Shown here piece after piece: positions 28,390-36,546 of a stretch of 64,000 nt of DNA; positions within the stretch are counted from its first letter, which is position 1; every line of letters begins with the position of its first letter. Where the stretch lies: positions 327,222 through 391,221 of the forward strand of contig JASBTX010000042.1 in the NCBI GenBank assembly GCA_030148225.1. The letters are read 5' to 3'. Source of the stretch: Paracoccaceae bacterium (lineage in GTDB: Bacteria; Pseudomonadota; Alphaproteobacteria; Rhodobacterales; Rhodobacteraceae). Both the position numbers and the translations under genes were made by a program. Below the pieces are notes generated by a model. That model searched no databases, was not told the origin of the DNA, and was given only the letters and a program-made list of their open reading frames with translations.

Positions 28390-29760
28390 TCAGTAGCTGT
28401 AGGCGTCATAGATGCGGCTGATATCGCCTGCCCAGTCCGACTGGTAATGGCCAAGAAGCTCGTCTGCGGGGGTCTGGCCGCTGGCGAGGCTTTCGCGCAG
28501 GGCGTTCAGGAAATGGGTTTCATCTGGGATGAGCCCGCCAGCGCCGGGCACCGCCCGGGCGGCGAGGCCGGTCTCGGCGATGTCGACAACCTCGCGGGCG
28601 AGGTCGTGCATGCGGATGCCGTCAACCTCGGCCTGAAGGGCGTCGCGGGCGGCGGCAACGCGCAATGCTTCGCGTGTTTCGGTGTTCCAGCCCTTTGCAA
28701 GATCCCATGCGGCATCGAGCGCATTCTGATCATAGGTCAGCCCGACCCAGAGCGCGGGCAGCGCGCAAAGACGCCGCCAGGGGCCGCCATCGGCGCCGCG
28801 CATTTCGATGAATTTCTTCAGCCGCGCCTCGGGGAAGATCGTTGTCAGGTGATCGGCCCAGTCCGACAGGGTGGGTGTTTCGCCGGGCAGTGCCGGTAGT
28901 TCACCGCGCAGGAAATCGCGGAAGGACTGGCCCAGCGCATCGTGATAGATGCCGTCGCGATAGACGAAATACATCGGCACATCGAGCGCGTAGTCGACCC
29001 AGCGTTCGAAGCCGAAGCCATCCTCGAAAACAAAGGGGATCATGCCCGTGCGTGCGGCATCCAGATCACGCCAGACCCGGCTGCGATAGGATTTCTGCCC
29101 GTTGACCCGGCCTTCGAGAAAGGGGGAATTTGCAAAAAGCGCGGTGGCGACAGGCTGGAGCGCCACGGCGACGCGCATTTTCTGAACCATATCGGCCTCG
29201 GAGGCGAAATCGAGGTTCACCTGTACCGTGCAGGTCCGGTACATCATGATTTTGCCATGGGTGCCGACGCGGTCCATGTAATCGGTCATAAGCCGGTAGC
29301 GCCCCTTGGGCATCATCGGCATATCCTCGTGCCGCCATTCCGGCGCGGCGCCAAGGCCGATGAAACGTGCGCCGATCCTGTCGGCGACCGCGCGCACTTC
29401 GCTGAGGTGCTGGTTGACCTCATCGCAGGTCTCGTGGATCGAGGCCAGCGGTGCGCCGGATAGCTCGAGCTGGCCGCCCGGTTCAAGCGATACGTTCGCA
29501 CCGTCTTTGGTCAGGCCGATGATGTTTCCCGCCTCTTCCAGCGGTGCCCAGCCAAATTCGTCGCGCAGCCCCTCGAGTACGGCGCGGACCGAGCGTTCGC
29601 CATCATAGGGCAGGGGTTTGTGGGTATCCTTGCAATAGCCGAATTTCTCGTGCTCGGTGCCGATACGCCATTCCTCTTTGGGCTTGCAGCCCTCGGCCAG
29701 ATATTCGGCCAGCTGATCGTGATGTTCGATCGGCCCGCCGCCGGATTGGGGAATGGACAT
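28390..29760 (-). CDS. gshA: Glutamate--cysteine ligase, plant/alphaproteobacterial type
   Basis: About 456 residues, making gamma-glutamylcysteine, the first step of glutathione synthesis. The substrate-binding region EEWRIGTEHEKFGY lies near the N terminus, and TCTVQVNLDFASE and RMHDLAREVV appear later. This is the class shared with plant plastids, not the E. coli class. I place the start at 29760 (MSIPQSGGGPIEHHDQLAEY); a codon 12 bases upstream is possible. It is divergent from the secreted protein at 29894. Confidence 0.92.
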   Translation of the reverse strand: MSIPQSGGGPIEHHDQLAEYLAEGCKPKEEWRIGTEHEKFGYCKDTHKPLPYDGERSVRAVLEGLRDEFGWAPLEEAGNIIGLTKDGANVSLEPGGQLELSGAPLASIHETCDEVNQHLSEVRAVADRIGARFIGLGAAPEWRHEDMPMMPKGRYRLMTDYMDRVGTHGKIMMYRTCTVQVNLDFASEADMVQKMRVAVALQPVATALFANSPFLEGRVNGQKSYRSRVWRDLDAARTGMIPFVFEDGFGFERWVDYALDVPMYFVYRDGIYHDALGQSFRDFLRGELPALPGETPTLSDWADHLTTIFPEARLKKFIEMRGADGGPWRRLCALPALWVGLTYDQNALDAAWDLAKGWNTETREALRVAAARDALQAEVDGIRMHDLAREVVDIAETGLAARAVPGAGGLIPDETHFLNALRESLASGQTPADELLGHYQSDWAGDISRIYDAYSY

Positions 29761-29893
29761 GGCTGGGTGCACCTTTCGCGAGGGATCATGCCGGGCACCA
29801 ACGGGTGCAGAGAATTCGAATGGCTGTCAAGACCCTGTGTAGACAATTGCGGAAACAGACATATAGGCTCAAACCAATCAACCAGGGAGAGTA

Positions 29894-30451
29894 ATGATGA
29901 GGGAAATTGCCGGAAAATGGGCCACCCGATGGCTGATCGTTTTACTGACTGTGTTGGTCTGGACGGGTCAGCCTACAGCGTTGCGGGCAAATCCGAATAA
30001 TGACGAAGAAACCCGTGTCGTCGTCAAATCAACCTATAGCCAGGAAGAATTCACACGGCTGTTTCCAAACGAGATCGCGGAGATCGAAAGAGCGTTTCAG
30101 CGCGGCAAAAACATCAAGATTGGCGGGTTTTCCGGGAACATGTCGACATGGCTGATCCAGATGGCCGATTTTGACCGGCGCAAGACATTCCGCCTGATCA
30201 AGGACATGGGCAAGCTGAAAACCAGGCAAAAGCGGGTGGCGCGGCTGAAGCAGGAAGATACGCGCGTCCGGAAACTGATCGCGAATGTCAAGAAATCGAT
30301 CAAGCGTTTCGAGGCCAAACTGGCCAAGCGCGACACGGTGCCGATCCGGCTGGCGTTGCGGGCCGAGCGTTCGCGCCTGAAGCGGACGCTGAAGTTCCAG
30401 GAGGGGCTGAAGGCATGGATGACGGCCCCGATGGAGGGCACACGGAAATAG
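29894..30451 (+). CDS. Hypothetical secreted basic helical protein
   Basis: A 185-residue protein I do not recognise. A signal peptide covers about residues 1-32 (hydrophobic core WLIVLLTVLVWTGQPTALRA). The mature part has a YSQEEFTRLFPNEIAEIERA segment and then a long, strongly basic helical stretch (about residues 95-170), probably a coiled coil. The start is an ATG ATG pair with AGGGAGAG just upstream; I use the first. It is convergent with the gene at 30464, twelve bases apart. Confidence 0.65.
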   Translation: MMREIAGKWATRWLIVLLTVLVWTGQPTALRANPNNDEETRVVVKSTYSQEEFTRLFPNEIAEIERAFQRGKNIKIGGFSGNMSTWLIQMADFDRRKTFRLIKDMGKLKTRQKRVARLKQEDTRVRKLIANVKKSIKRFEAKLAKRDTVPIRLALRAERSRLKRTLKFQEGLKAWMTAPMEGTRK

Positions 30452-30463
30452 ATCGCGTCTCGC

Positions 30464-30976
30464 TCAGGTCAACCCGCCGGGGCGTTGCCAGACCACGATC
30501 TGCTCCATGCTGTCGTGATGCGTCGCCCGCACGAGGTGGTCGGGATCAAGGCCGGGCAGGGCGATGAAGGCGTCATAAAGCACATCGGCGCCCTTGGCGG
30601 CGGCGGGCACAACAAGGGCCGCGTCGGTGGTGTTGTGCAGATACCACATCTTTTTTCCGTCCGCAGTCTGGCCAAGTTCGAGCCGGGTCAGGCTGTCCAG
30701 CGAAACAGAGCCGCCATAAAACGGGCCGAAATAGGATATCCGCCCTTCGTCGAGCTGTACCACGCCCGGGCCACCCTTGCCGGTGCGGAACATGACCCGG
30801 CGCGCCGCGATCAAGGTCAGCCCGGTGGCCACCAACATGATTGCAAGGCCGACGCCCTGCAAAAACAGGCTCTGACGCAGAAAGAGCCAGGCCCCAAAGC
30901 CCAGCAGCAGCATCATGGCGATGACCTCGCGCCATTTCGTGATCTCTTCCTGTATTTCGGGGCGAATAAAGCTCAT
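30464..30976 (-). CDS. Hypothetical membrane protein with two helices
   Basis: A 170-residue protein, family not recognised. Two membrane helices lie near residues 18-36 and 38-58, followed by a soluble, beta-rich domain of about 110 residues that could be a PH-like fold (GRISYFGPFYGGSVSLDSLT). It overlaps rsmE by four bases (ATGA), so it is co-transcribed with it. No functional link between them is evident. Confidence 0.65.
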   Translation of the reverse strand: MSFIRPEIQEEITKWREVIAMMLLLGFGAWLFLRQSLFLQGVGLAIMLVATGLTLIAARRVMFRTGKGGPGVVQLDEGRISYFGPFYGGSVSLDSLTRLELGQTADGKKMWYLHNTTDAALVVPAAAKGADVLYDAFIALPGLDPDHLVRATHHDSMEQIVVWQRPGGLT

Positions 30977-31698
30977 CTCCAGTCCCCCAGCATGGATTGC
31001 CAGAGTGTCAGCGCGGCAACGGCGGCGGTATCGGCGCGCAGAATACGGGGGCCGAGGCTGATCGGGCAGGCGGCAGGGTGGGCCGCGATCCTGTCGCGCT
31101 CTTTTGCGCTGAAACCGCCTTCGGGGCCGATCAGGATGGCCCAGGGCTGGCCGGGTTCGGCCGTATCCAGCCCTGTCTTTTGTCCGGCGAGCGCCTCGTC
31201 ACAGAACATCAGGCGGCGGTCGTCTGGCCATTGATCAAGCAGGCGTTCCAGCGGGATCATCGCGTCGACTGGCGGGACATATGTGCCGCCGCATTGTTCC
31301 GCTGCTTCGATCGCGTGGGCCTGCAGCCGGTCCTGCCGCAGCCTTTCGGCATTGGTGAATTCGGTCTGTACCGGCTGAATGCGCGCCGCGCCCATTTCGG
31401 TGGCCTTTTCGACGATGAAATCGGTGCGCGCCTTGCGGATCGGGGCAAAGATCAGCCAGAGATCGGGCGGCAGCAAGAGCGGGCGGGTCTGGTGCAATAC
31501 ACGCAATGTACCGGCGCGTTTGCCGCGTTCTGACACGTCGGACATGAACTCTCCGTCGCGGCCGTTAAAGAGTGTTACCGCGTCGCCGATTTCCCGCCGC
31601 ATCACACCAAAGAGATAATGCGCCTGATCCCGCGACAGCGCGACCGGTTGCCCGGGTGACAGGGGCTGATCTACATAGAGGCGAATTCTGGGAGCCAT
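30973..31698 (-). CDS. rsmE: 16S rRNA m3U1498 methyltransferase
   Basis: A 241-residue SPOUT-class methyltransferase that modifies U1498 in the ribosomal decoding region. The knotted C-terminal domain shows ILIGPEGGFSAKERD and SLGPRILRADTA, both family hallmarks; an N-terminal PUA-like domain precedes it. It is divergent from ubiA with only eleven bases between the start codons, so each promoter must lie inside or right against the other gene. Confidence 0.93.
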   Translation of the reverse strand: MAPRIRLYVDQPLSPGQPVALSRDQAHYLFGVMRREIGDAVTLFNGRDGEFMSDVSERGKRAGTLRVLHQTRPLLLPPDLWLIFAPIRKARTDFIVEKATEMGAARIQPVQTEFTNAERLRQDRLQAHAIEAAEQCGGTYVPPVDAMIPLERLLDQWPDDRRLMFCDEALAGQKTGLDTAEPGQPWAILIGPEGGFSAKERDRIAAHPAACPISLGPRILRADTAAVAALTLWQSMLGDWR

Positions 31699-31709
31699 GC
31701 GGATGTTTT

Positions 31710-32675
31710 ATGGTCAGTAGAGACAAAGCACCAGAGGGCCGGGTTGCCGACGCGGTGGCCCGGAACTGGGTTGATCTGCGGGCGCCTGCATGGTCGCGGC
31801 CCTATCTGCGCCTGTCGCGGGCCGACCGGCCCATTGGCACGTGGTTGCTGCTTTTGCCCTGCTGGTGGGGTATTCTGCTGGCGGCATGGGCCGATCCCGC
31901 CGGGTTTGGCCTGCTTGATCTTTGGCTTGTCACTGGCACGGCGGCGGGGGCCTGGCTCATGCGGGGGGCGGGGTGTACCTGGAATGACATCACTGACCGC
32001 GATTTCGACGCGCAGGTGGCGCGCACACGTTCGCGCCCGATCCCGTCGGGGCAGGTGACGGTTGCCGGGGCGGCCGTCTGGCTGGTTTTACAGGCGCTCA
32101 TCGCCTTTGTCATTCTGCTGAGCTTCAACAAGACGGCCATCATGCTGGGCATCGCCGCGCTTGTTCCGGTGGCGATTTATCCCTTTGCCAAGCGGTTTAC
32201 ATGGTGGCCGCAGGTGTTTCTGGGCATCGCTTTCAACTGGGGTGCCCTTCTGGGATGGGCGGCGCATGGTGGATCGCTGGGGCTTGCACCGGTGCTGCTC
32301 TATCTGGCCGGGATCGCATGGACACTTTTCTACGATACGATCTATGCCCATCAGGATACCGAGGATGACGCGCTGATCGGTGTGAAATCCACCGCCCGTC
32401 TGTTTGGCAACTCCAGCCGCTACTGGCTGCGGGGTTTTCTGCTGCTCAGCGTCGTGCTGTTCGCGATGGCGGTGCTGGCCGCTGCCGGGCAGGCACGTGG
32501 GCCTTCTGTCGGCCTGGTCCTCGCAGGTGTGGCGGGTTTTGGTCTGCATCTTGTCTGGCAGCTTGGGCAGCTGGACATTGATGATCCCCGGAACTGCCTG
32601 CGTTTGTTCCGGTCGAACCGGGATGCGGGATTGATCCCTGTGCTATTTCTTGCCGCCGGAATTATCCTGAATTGA
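31710..32675 (+). CDS. ubiA: 4-hydroxybenzoate polyprenyltransferase
   Basis: A 321-residue membrane prenyltransferase of ubiquinone synthesis. The first Asp-rich motif is NDITDRDFD (92-100), and the second region is DTIYAHQDTEDD; about eight membrane helices are visible. I use ATG 31710, because the longer frame from 31572 would lie within rsmE antisense and the nearby ATG at 31703 stops after five codons. It is followed by an OmpA-family gene 64 bases downstream. Confidence 0.92.
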   Translation: MVSRDKAPEGRVADAVARNWVDLRAPAWSRPYLRLSRADRPIGTWLLLLPCWWGILLAAWADPAGFGLLDLWLVTGTAAGAWLMRGAGCTWNDITDRDFDAQVARTRSRPIPSGQVTVAGAAVWLVLQALIAFVILLSFNKTAIMLGIAALVPVAIYPFAKRFTWWPQVFLGIAFNWGALLGWAAHGGSLGLAPVLLYLAGIAWTLFYDTIYAHQDTEDDALIGVKSTARLFGNSSRYWLRGFLLLSVVLFAMAVLAAAGQARGPSVGLVLAGVAGFGLHLVWQLGQLDIDDPRNCLRLFRSNRDAGLIPVLFLAAGIILN

Positions 32676-32739
32676 TCTGCCTGATGAGACGTCTTACACA
32701 GGCCCGTGGATTCCCGGACCAGCGCTGAAGCAGAGGCTG

Positions 32740-34692
32740 ATGAAACTCAAGAAAACGGTATTGACCCTTTTGGTTTTTGGCTTGGCGGCCGGGCTTGCCG
32801 TGCTGTCGGCGATGGGCGGCGCGGTGCTGATGGAGGAACGCTCGAAAAAGGCGGTGCGCACCGCGCTGACGCTTGATGGATATGATTGGGTCACGGTGAA
32901 GTCAGACGGAACATTGGTACATCTGAGCGGTACGGCCGAGGATGAGGCATCGCGTTTCGGCGCGCTCAGGGTCGCGGGACGGGTTGTCGATTCGGAAAAT
33001 CTCGTCGACCAGATGGATGTGCTGGACCCGCTGTCGCTGGCGCCGCCGCATTTCTCGGTCGAGATACTGCGCAATGATGACGAGGTGTCGCTGATCGGGC
33101 TGGTTCCGGCGTCGACGGACCGGGCGATGATCGTTGATGTGCTCTCGGACCTCGAGGGTTCGCCCACCGTGACTGATATGTTGGAAACAGCGAATTTTGC
33201 TGAACCGGATGGCTGGGACGTTGCGCTTACATTCGGGCTGGATGCGCTGGAGCAATTGTCGCGATCAAAGATTTCAATTGATGCCAGCCGGGTCGCTGTA
33301 ACGTCCATTGCCGATAGCGGGGCAGAGAAACAGGCGCTGGAGGCCGCGCTGGAGGCCGCCAAACCACCGGCGATCAGGCTGAACCTTGATATCTCGGCGC
33401 CACGACCCGCGATCACGCCCTTTACGCTGCGCTATATTCTGGATGCCGAAGGCGGAAGGTTTGACGCTTGTTCGGCCGATACGGACGAGGATCGCAGGCG
33501 CATCATCGATGCGGCCAATGCGGCAGGGCTGACCGATACAGAGGCGCGCTGTACACTGGGGTTGGGCGTGCCCTCGCCCAAATGGGCCGAGGCGGTCGAA
33601 AAGGCGTTGAAAGCGCTGAGTGAGCTGGGCGGGGGCGCGGTGACGTTTTCCGATGCTGACGTATCCCTGGTGGCACTGGACACAACGCCGCAGGTCGTTT
33701 TTGATCAGGTGATCGGAGAGCTGGAGGCCAGCCTGCCCGAGGTGTTTTCGCTGAATGCAGTGCTACCTGAAAAGGTCGTGGTTGACGGCACCGGCGAAAG
33801 CGAGGTGCCGGAGTTTGTGGCCACGCTCAGCCCCGAAGGCATGGTGCAGCTGCGCGGTCGCCTGACCACGGCGCGCGACCGTGACCTTGTCGGCAGCTTT
33901 GCGCGGGCGAATTTCGGCAGTGACGAGGTTTATGCAGCCGCGCGGATCGACCCGGACCTGCCGGATGGTTGGACAGTGCGCGTATTGTCGGGCCTCGAGG
34001 CCTTGTCAGGATTGGATCGTGGTTCGCTGGTGGTTCAGGCCGATTATCTCGAGTTGCGCGGTGAAACCGGCAACCCCGCTGCAAATGGGGATATCGCGCG
34101 GCTGTTGTCTGACAAGCTGGGTGAAGGCCAGAATTTCGACCTGAACGTCACCTATATAGAGGCCGCAGTGCGAACACCTGCTGCCCTGACCGCCGAGGAA
34201 TGCATCACCCGGATAAACGGCATTCTGGAGAATGACAAAATTGCATTTGCCCCCGGCAAGGCGACGCTGCAGACCGAGGCGTTTGACGTGATCGACCGAC
34301 TGGCCGAGGCGTTCGAGGGTTGTGCTGATATCCGGATTGAGATTGGTGGCCATACTGACAGCCAGGGCCGGGAATCAATGAACCTGAACCTCAGCCAGTT
34401 TCGGGCCGATACGGTGCTGAATGCGCTTTTGGCGCGGGATGTGCTGACCACGAACCTGACTGCCAAGGGTTATGGCGAAACCCAGCCCATTGCCGATAAC
34501 GGCACCGAAGAAGGCCGTGAGGCCAATCGCAGGATCGCGTTTCGGCTGATCACGGAAGAAGAAACCGAGGCGGCCGCCGCCAACACCGCCGAGCAGGCCG
34601 CTGCGGAATCGGAGGGGGCCGAAGAACCGCATGCAGCGGATGAGGAACATCCCGCAGAGGACAACGAAGGGACGAATAATGAACAGAACTGA
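32740..34692 (+). CDS. OmpA-family protein with N-terminal membrane anchor
   Basis: A 650-residue envelope protein. An N-terminal hydrophobic helix (about residues 5-27) serves as anchor or signal. Residues 40-480 hold several BON-like alpha/beta modules (for example LVHLSGTAEDEA and MVQLRGRLTTARDRDLVGSF). The OmpA peptidoglycan-binding domain (about 510-620) shows GGHTDSQGRESMNLNLSQFR and NRRIAFRL. A tail of Glu/Ala-rich residues ends the protein. It likely bridges membrane and cell wall. Its 3' end overlaps the next gene by 14 bases. Confidence 0.85.
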   Translation: MKLKKTVLTLLVFGLAAGLAVLSAMGGAVLMEERSKKAVRTALTLDGYDWVTVKSDGTLVHLSGTAEDEASRFGALRVAGRVVDSENLVDQMDVLDPLSLAPPHFSVEILRNDDEVSLIGLVPASTDRAMIVDVLSDLEGSPTVTDMLETANFAEPDGWDVALTFGLDALEQLSRSKISIDASRVAVTSIADSGAEKQALEAALEAAKPPAIRLNLDISAPRPAITPFTLRYILDAEGGRFDACSADTDEDRRRIIDAANAAGLTDTEARCTLGLGVPSPKWAEAVEKALKALSELGGGAVTFSDADVSLVALDTTPQVVFDQVIGELEASLPEVFSLNAVLPEKVVVDGTGESEVPEFVATLSPEGMVQLRGRLTTARDRDLVGSFARANFGSDEVYAAARIDPDLPDGWTVRVLSGLEALSGLDRGSLVVQADYLELRGETGNPAANGDIARLLSDKLGEGQNFDLNVTYIEAAVRTPAALTAEECITRINGILENDKIAFAPGKATLQTEAFDVIDRLAEAFEGCADIRIEIGGHTDSQGRESMNLNLSQFRADTVLNALLARDVLTTNLTAKGYGETQPIADNGTEEGREANRRIAFRLITEEETEAAAANTAEQAAAESEGAEEPHAADEEHPAEDNEGTNNEQN

Positions 34693-35011
34693 GTTTATTA
34701 TCACGATTGCCATCATCCTGTTCGTGGCCTTCGCGCTGGGATGGTTTGCCGCCTGGGCGGTTCAGCGGTTTTCGCGCACAACGCAGGCCGACATGGGTGA
34801 GTTGGAGAATATGGCCCAGTCGCTGCACGAGGCCGAGGAAACGCGCGATCAGGCCATCCAGTATCTGCATCACCGCGAGGCCGAGTTGTCCAATCAGCTG
34901 GCGCAGACTGACGCTGAGCTATCTGCGGCGATGGAGGGGTTGCGCGCAGCGCGCCACGAGGCCGAAGAACTGCGATCCTACATAGAAACCAACATGCAGG
35001 CGCAGGGATAA
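34679..35011 (+). CDS. Small membrane-anchored coiled-coil protein
   Basis: A 110-residue protein with one N-terminal membrane helix (about residues 6-28) and then a charged coiled coil (LHEAEETRDQAIQYLHHREA, then an Asp/Glu/Ala-rich run). Family not recognised. The ATG at 34679 overlaps the end of the OmpA-family gene by 14 bases; this overlap suggests co-translation and a shared envelope role. A hairpin follows at 35013-35029. Confidence 0.7.
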   Translation: MNRTEFIITIAIILFVAFALGWFAAWAVQRFSRTTQADMGELENMAQSLHEAEETRDQAIQYLHHREAELSNQLAQTDAELSAAMEGLRAARHEAEELRSYIETNMQAQG

Positions 35012-35012
35012 A

Positions 35013-35029
35013 GGCGCGTCAGGCGCGCC
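35013..35029. terminator. Hairpin between convergent genes at 35 kb
   Basis: GGCGCG-TCAGG-CGCGCC, a perfect six-base-pair stem, lies across the end of the coiled-coil gene (stop at 35011) and the yqgE stop (35019). No U-run follows on either side. Position between convergent genes suggests a bidirectional transcription end. Confidence 0.45.
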
Positions 35030-35597
35030 CGCCCTCTGCCGAGAGCATCAGCGGGTTGATCCCGATGGAGCCAAGCGCCCGCGACCAGATGTCATCGCTT
35101 TGAGTGTCAAAGACGATATCGGTTGAAGATTGCGCCGTCAGCCAGCCATTCTGCTGAATTTCACCCTCGAGCTGGCCCGGCCCCCAGCCCGCATATCCCA
35201 GCGCGAGGATGCAGTTCTGAGGACCCTCGCCCCTGCCGATATCCTCGACCACATCCAGCGACGCAGTCATCCCGAAGGTATCGTTTACCTTAAGGGTGCT
35301 GCCATCGGAATTGTAGTCGAAGGAATGCAGCACAAAGCCGCGCACACTCTCGACCGGGCCGCCAAAATGAATGCGGATCGGTTTCATGCCTTCGCTTGGC
35401 GTTATGTCGAGTTGCTGGAGCAGATCGTCCATTGTGACGTCATTGGTGGGTTTGTTGATGATCAGGCCCATTGCGCCGTCGTCGGAATGGGCGCAGATAA
35501 ACACCACGCTCTTTTCGAACCTGGGATCACCCATGCTGGGCATTGCAATCAAGAGTTGACCACTCAGATCGAGCCTGTCTGAATCATTACCTGCCAT
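35019..35597 (-). CDS. YqgE/AlgH-family protein
   Basis: A 192-residue DUF179 protein. Recognisable are LSGQLLIAMPSMGDPRFEKS near the start, HSDDGAMGLIINKP, the region FGGPVE and the glycine-rich LGYAGWGPGQLEGEI. The family is widespread and of uncertain function (linked to transcription control of alginate in Pseudomonas). It is divergent from the DsbD-domain protein with 113 bases between starts. Confidence 0.9.
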   Translation of the reverse strand: MAGNDSDRLDLSGQLLIAMPSMGDPRFEKSVVFICAHSDDGAMGLIINKPTNDVTMDDLLQQLDITPSEGMKPIRIHFGGPVESVRGFVLHSFDYNSDGSTLKVNDTFGMTASLDVVEDIGRGEGPQNCILALGYAGWGPGQLEGEIQQNGWLTAQSSTDIVFDTQSDDIWSRALGSIGINPLMLSAEGGRA

Positions 35598-35710
35598 ATA
35601 CTTAGTTTGGGTCTGATACCGGCCGTCTTCAAGGGTGTAAAAGACACGGTCACAGGCCGGTCGCCATTATGTGACTTTCCCTGCCCCGGGGATCGGTTAA
35701 TTTCCATGCC

Positions 35711-36532
35711 ATGAACATCAGACCGCTGATAGTTGCTGCGGCGCTGGCCGCTGCGCTCCCGCCGCATGGCGCCGGGGCGCAGGGCATGATCGATCTGGAC
35801 GATATTGTTCGGATGGAGGTTCTGCCCGGGTGGCGGACCGAGGAAGGGACCCACATGGCTGCCTTTCGGTTTTCGCTGGCGGAGGGCTGGAAAACCTATT
35901 GGCGGGTATCCGGGGCAGCAGGAATTCCGCCGCGCGTGAACTGGGCGGGATCGCTGAATGTGGGCAATGTGCGACATTTCTGGCCGCGCCCTGTGGTCTT
36001 TAGCCAATATGGTATGACGTCGATAGGATATGCGGGCGATCTGGTACTGCCCTTCGAGGTCGAGCCAGCGCGCGCGAGCGTCATCATCATTTCAGGACAG
36101 ATCCAGATCGGCGTCTGCGAAGAAATATGCATTCCCGTCTCGATGGATTTCCGCGAGGTGCTGACCCCGTCGCGCACCCGGCCAAGCCCACGGATCCTAA
36201 GCGCGCTGCGCGATCAGCCGGTGGCGCCTGAGGCTGCCGAAGTTGCCCGCGTCGATTGCCGGATTACGCCTGAAGGTGATGACATGGCCATATCGGCCGA
36301 AATCGACATGCCAGCGCTGGGTTCGACCGAGTTCGTGGTTTTTGAACTGGCCGCGCGCGACACATACGTTGCCGAGGCGCTGACCGAACGCGATGGCGCT
36401 ACGCTAACGGCCCGAACGACGGTATCGGCCAATTCCGGAGGTGATCTGGACATCGGCCCGGAAGACATCCGCATCACGATTATCGGCGGGGAGCAGGCGG
36501 TCGATATCAGGGGATGCAGCGCGACCGGCTGA
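35711..36532 (+). CDS. Periplasmic DsbD N-terminal-domain-like protein
   Basis: A 273-residue protein with a signal peptide (about residues 1-23, ending GAGA) and an nDsbD-like immunoglobulin-fold domain. The redox pair is in GVCEEICIPV, C-x3-C, rather than the C-x5-C I recall for E. coli nDsbD. It has neither the eight-helix membrane domain nor the thioredoxin domain of full DsbD, so it must receive electrons from a separate partner (CcdA- or ScsB-like). It is convergent with the RND transporter. Confidence 0.8.
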   Translation: MNIRPLIVAAALAAALPPHGAGAQGMIDLDDIVRMEVLPGWRTEEGTHMAAFRFSLAEGWKTYWRVSGAAGIPPRVNWAGSLNVGNVRHFWPRPVVFSQYGMTSIGYAGDLVLPFEVEPARASVIIISGQIQIGVCEEICIPVSMDFREVLTPSRTRPSPRILSALRDQPVAPEAAEVARVDCRITPEGDDMAISAEIDMPALGSTEFVVFELAARDTYVAEALTERDGATLTARTTVSANSGGDLDIGPEDIRITIIGGEQAVDIRGCSATG

Positions 36533-36546
36533 AGCTGTGCGTAGAA

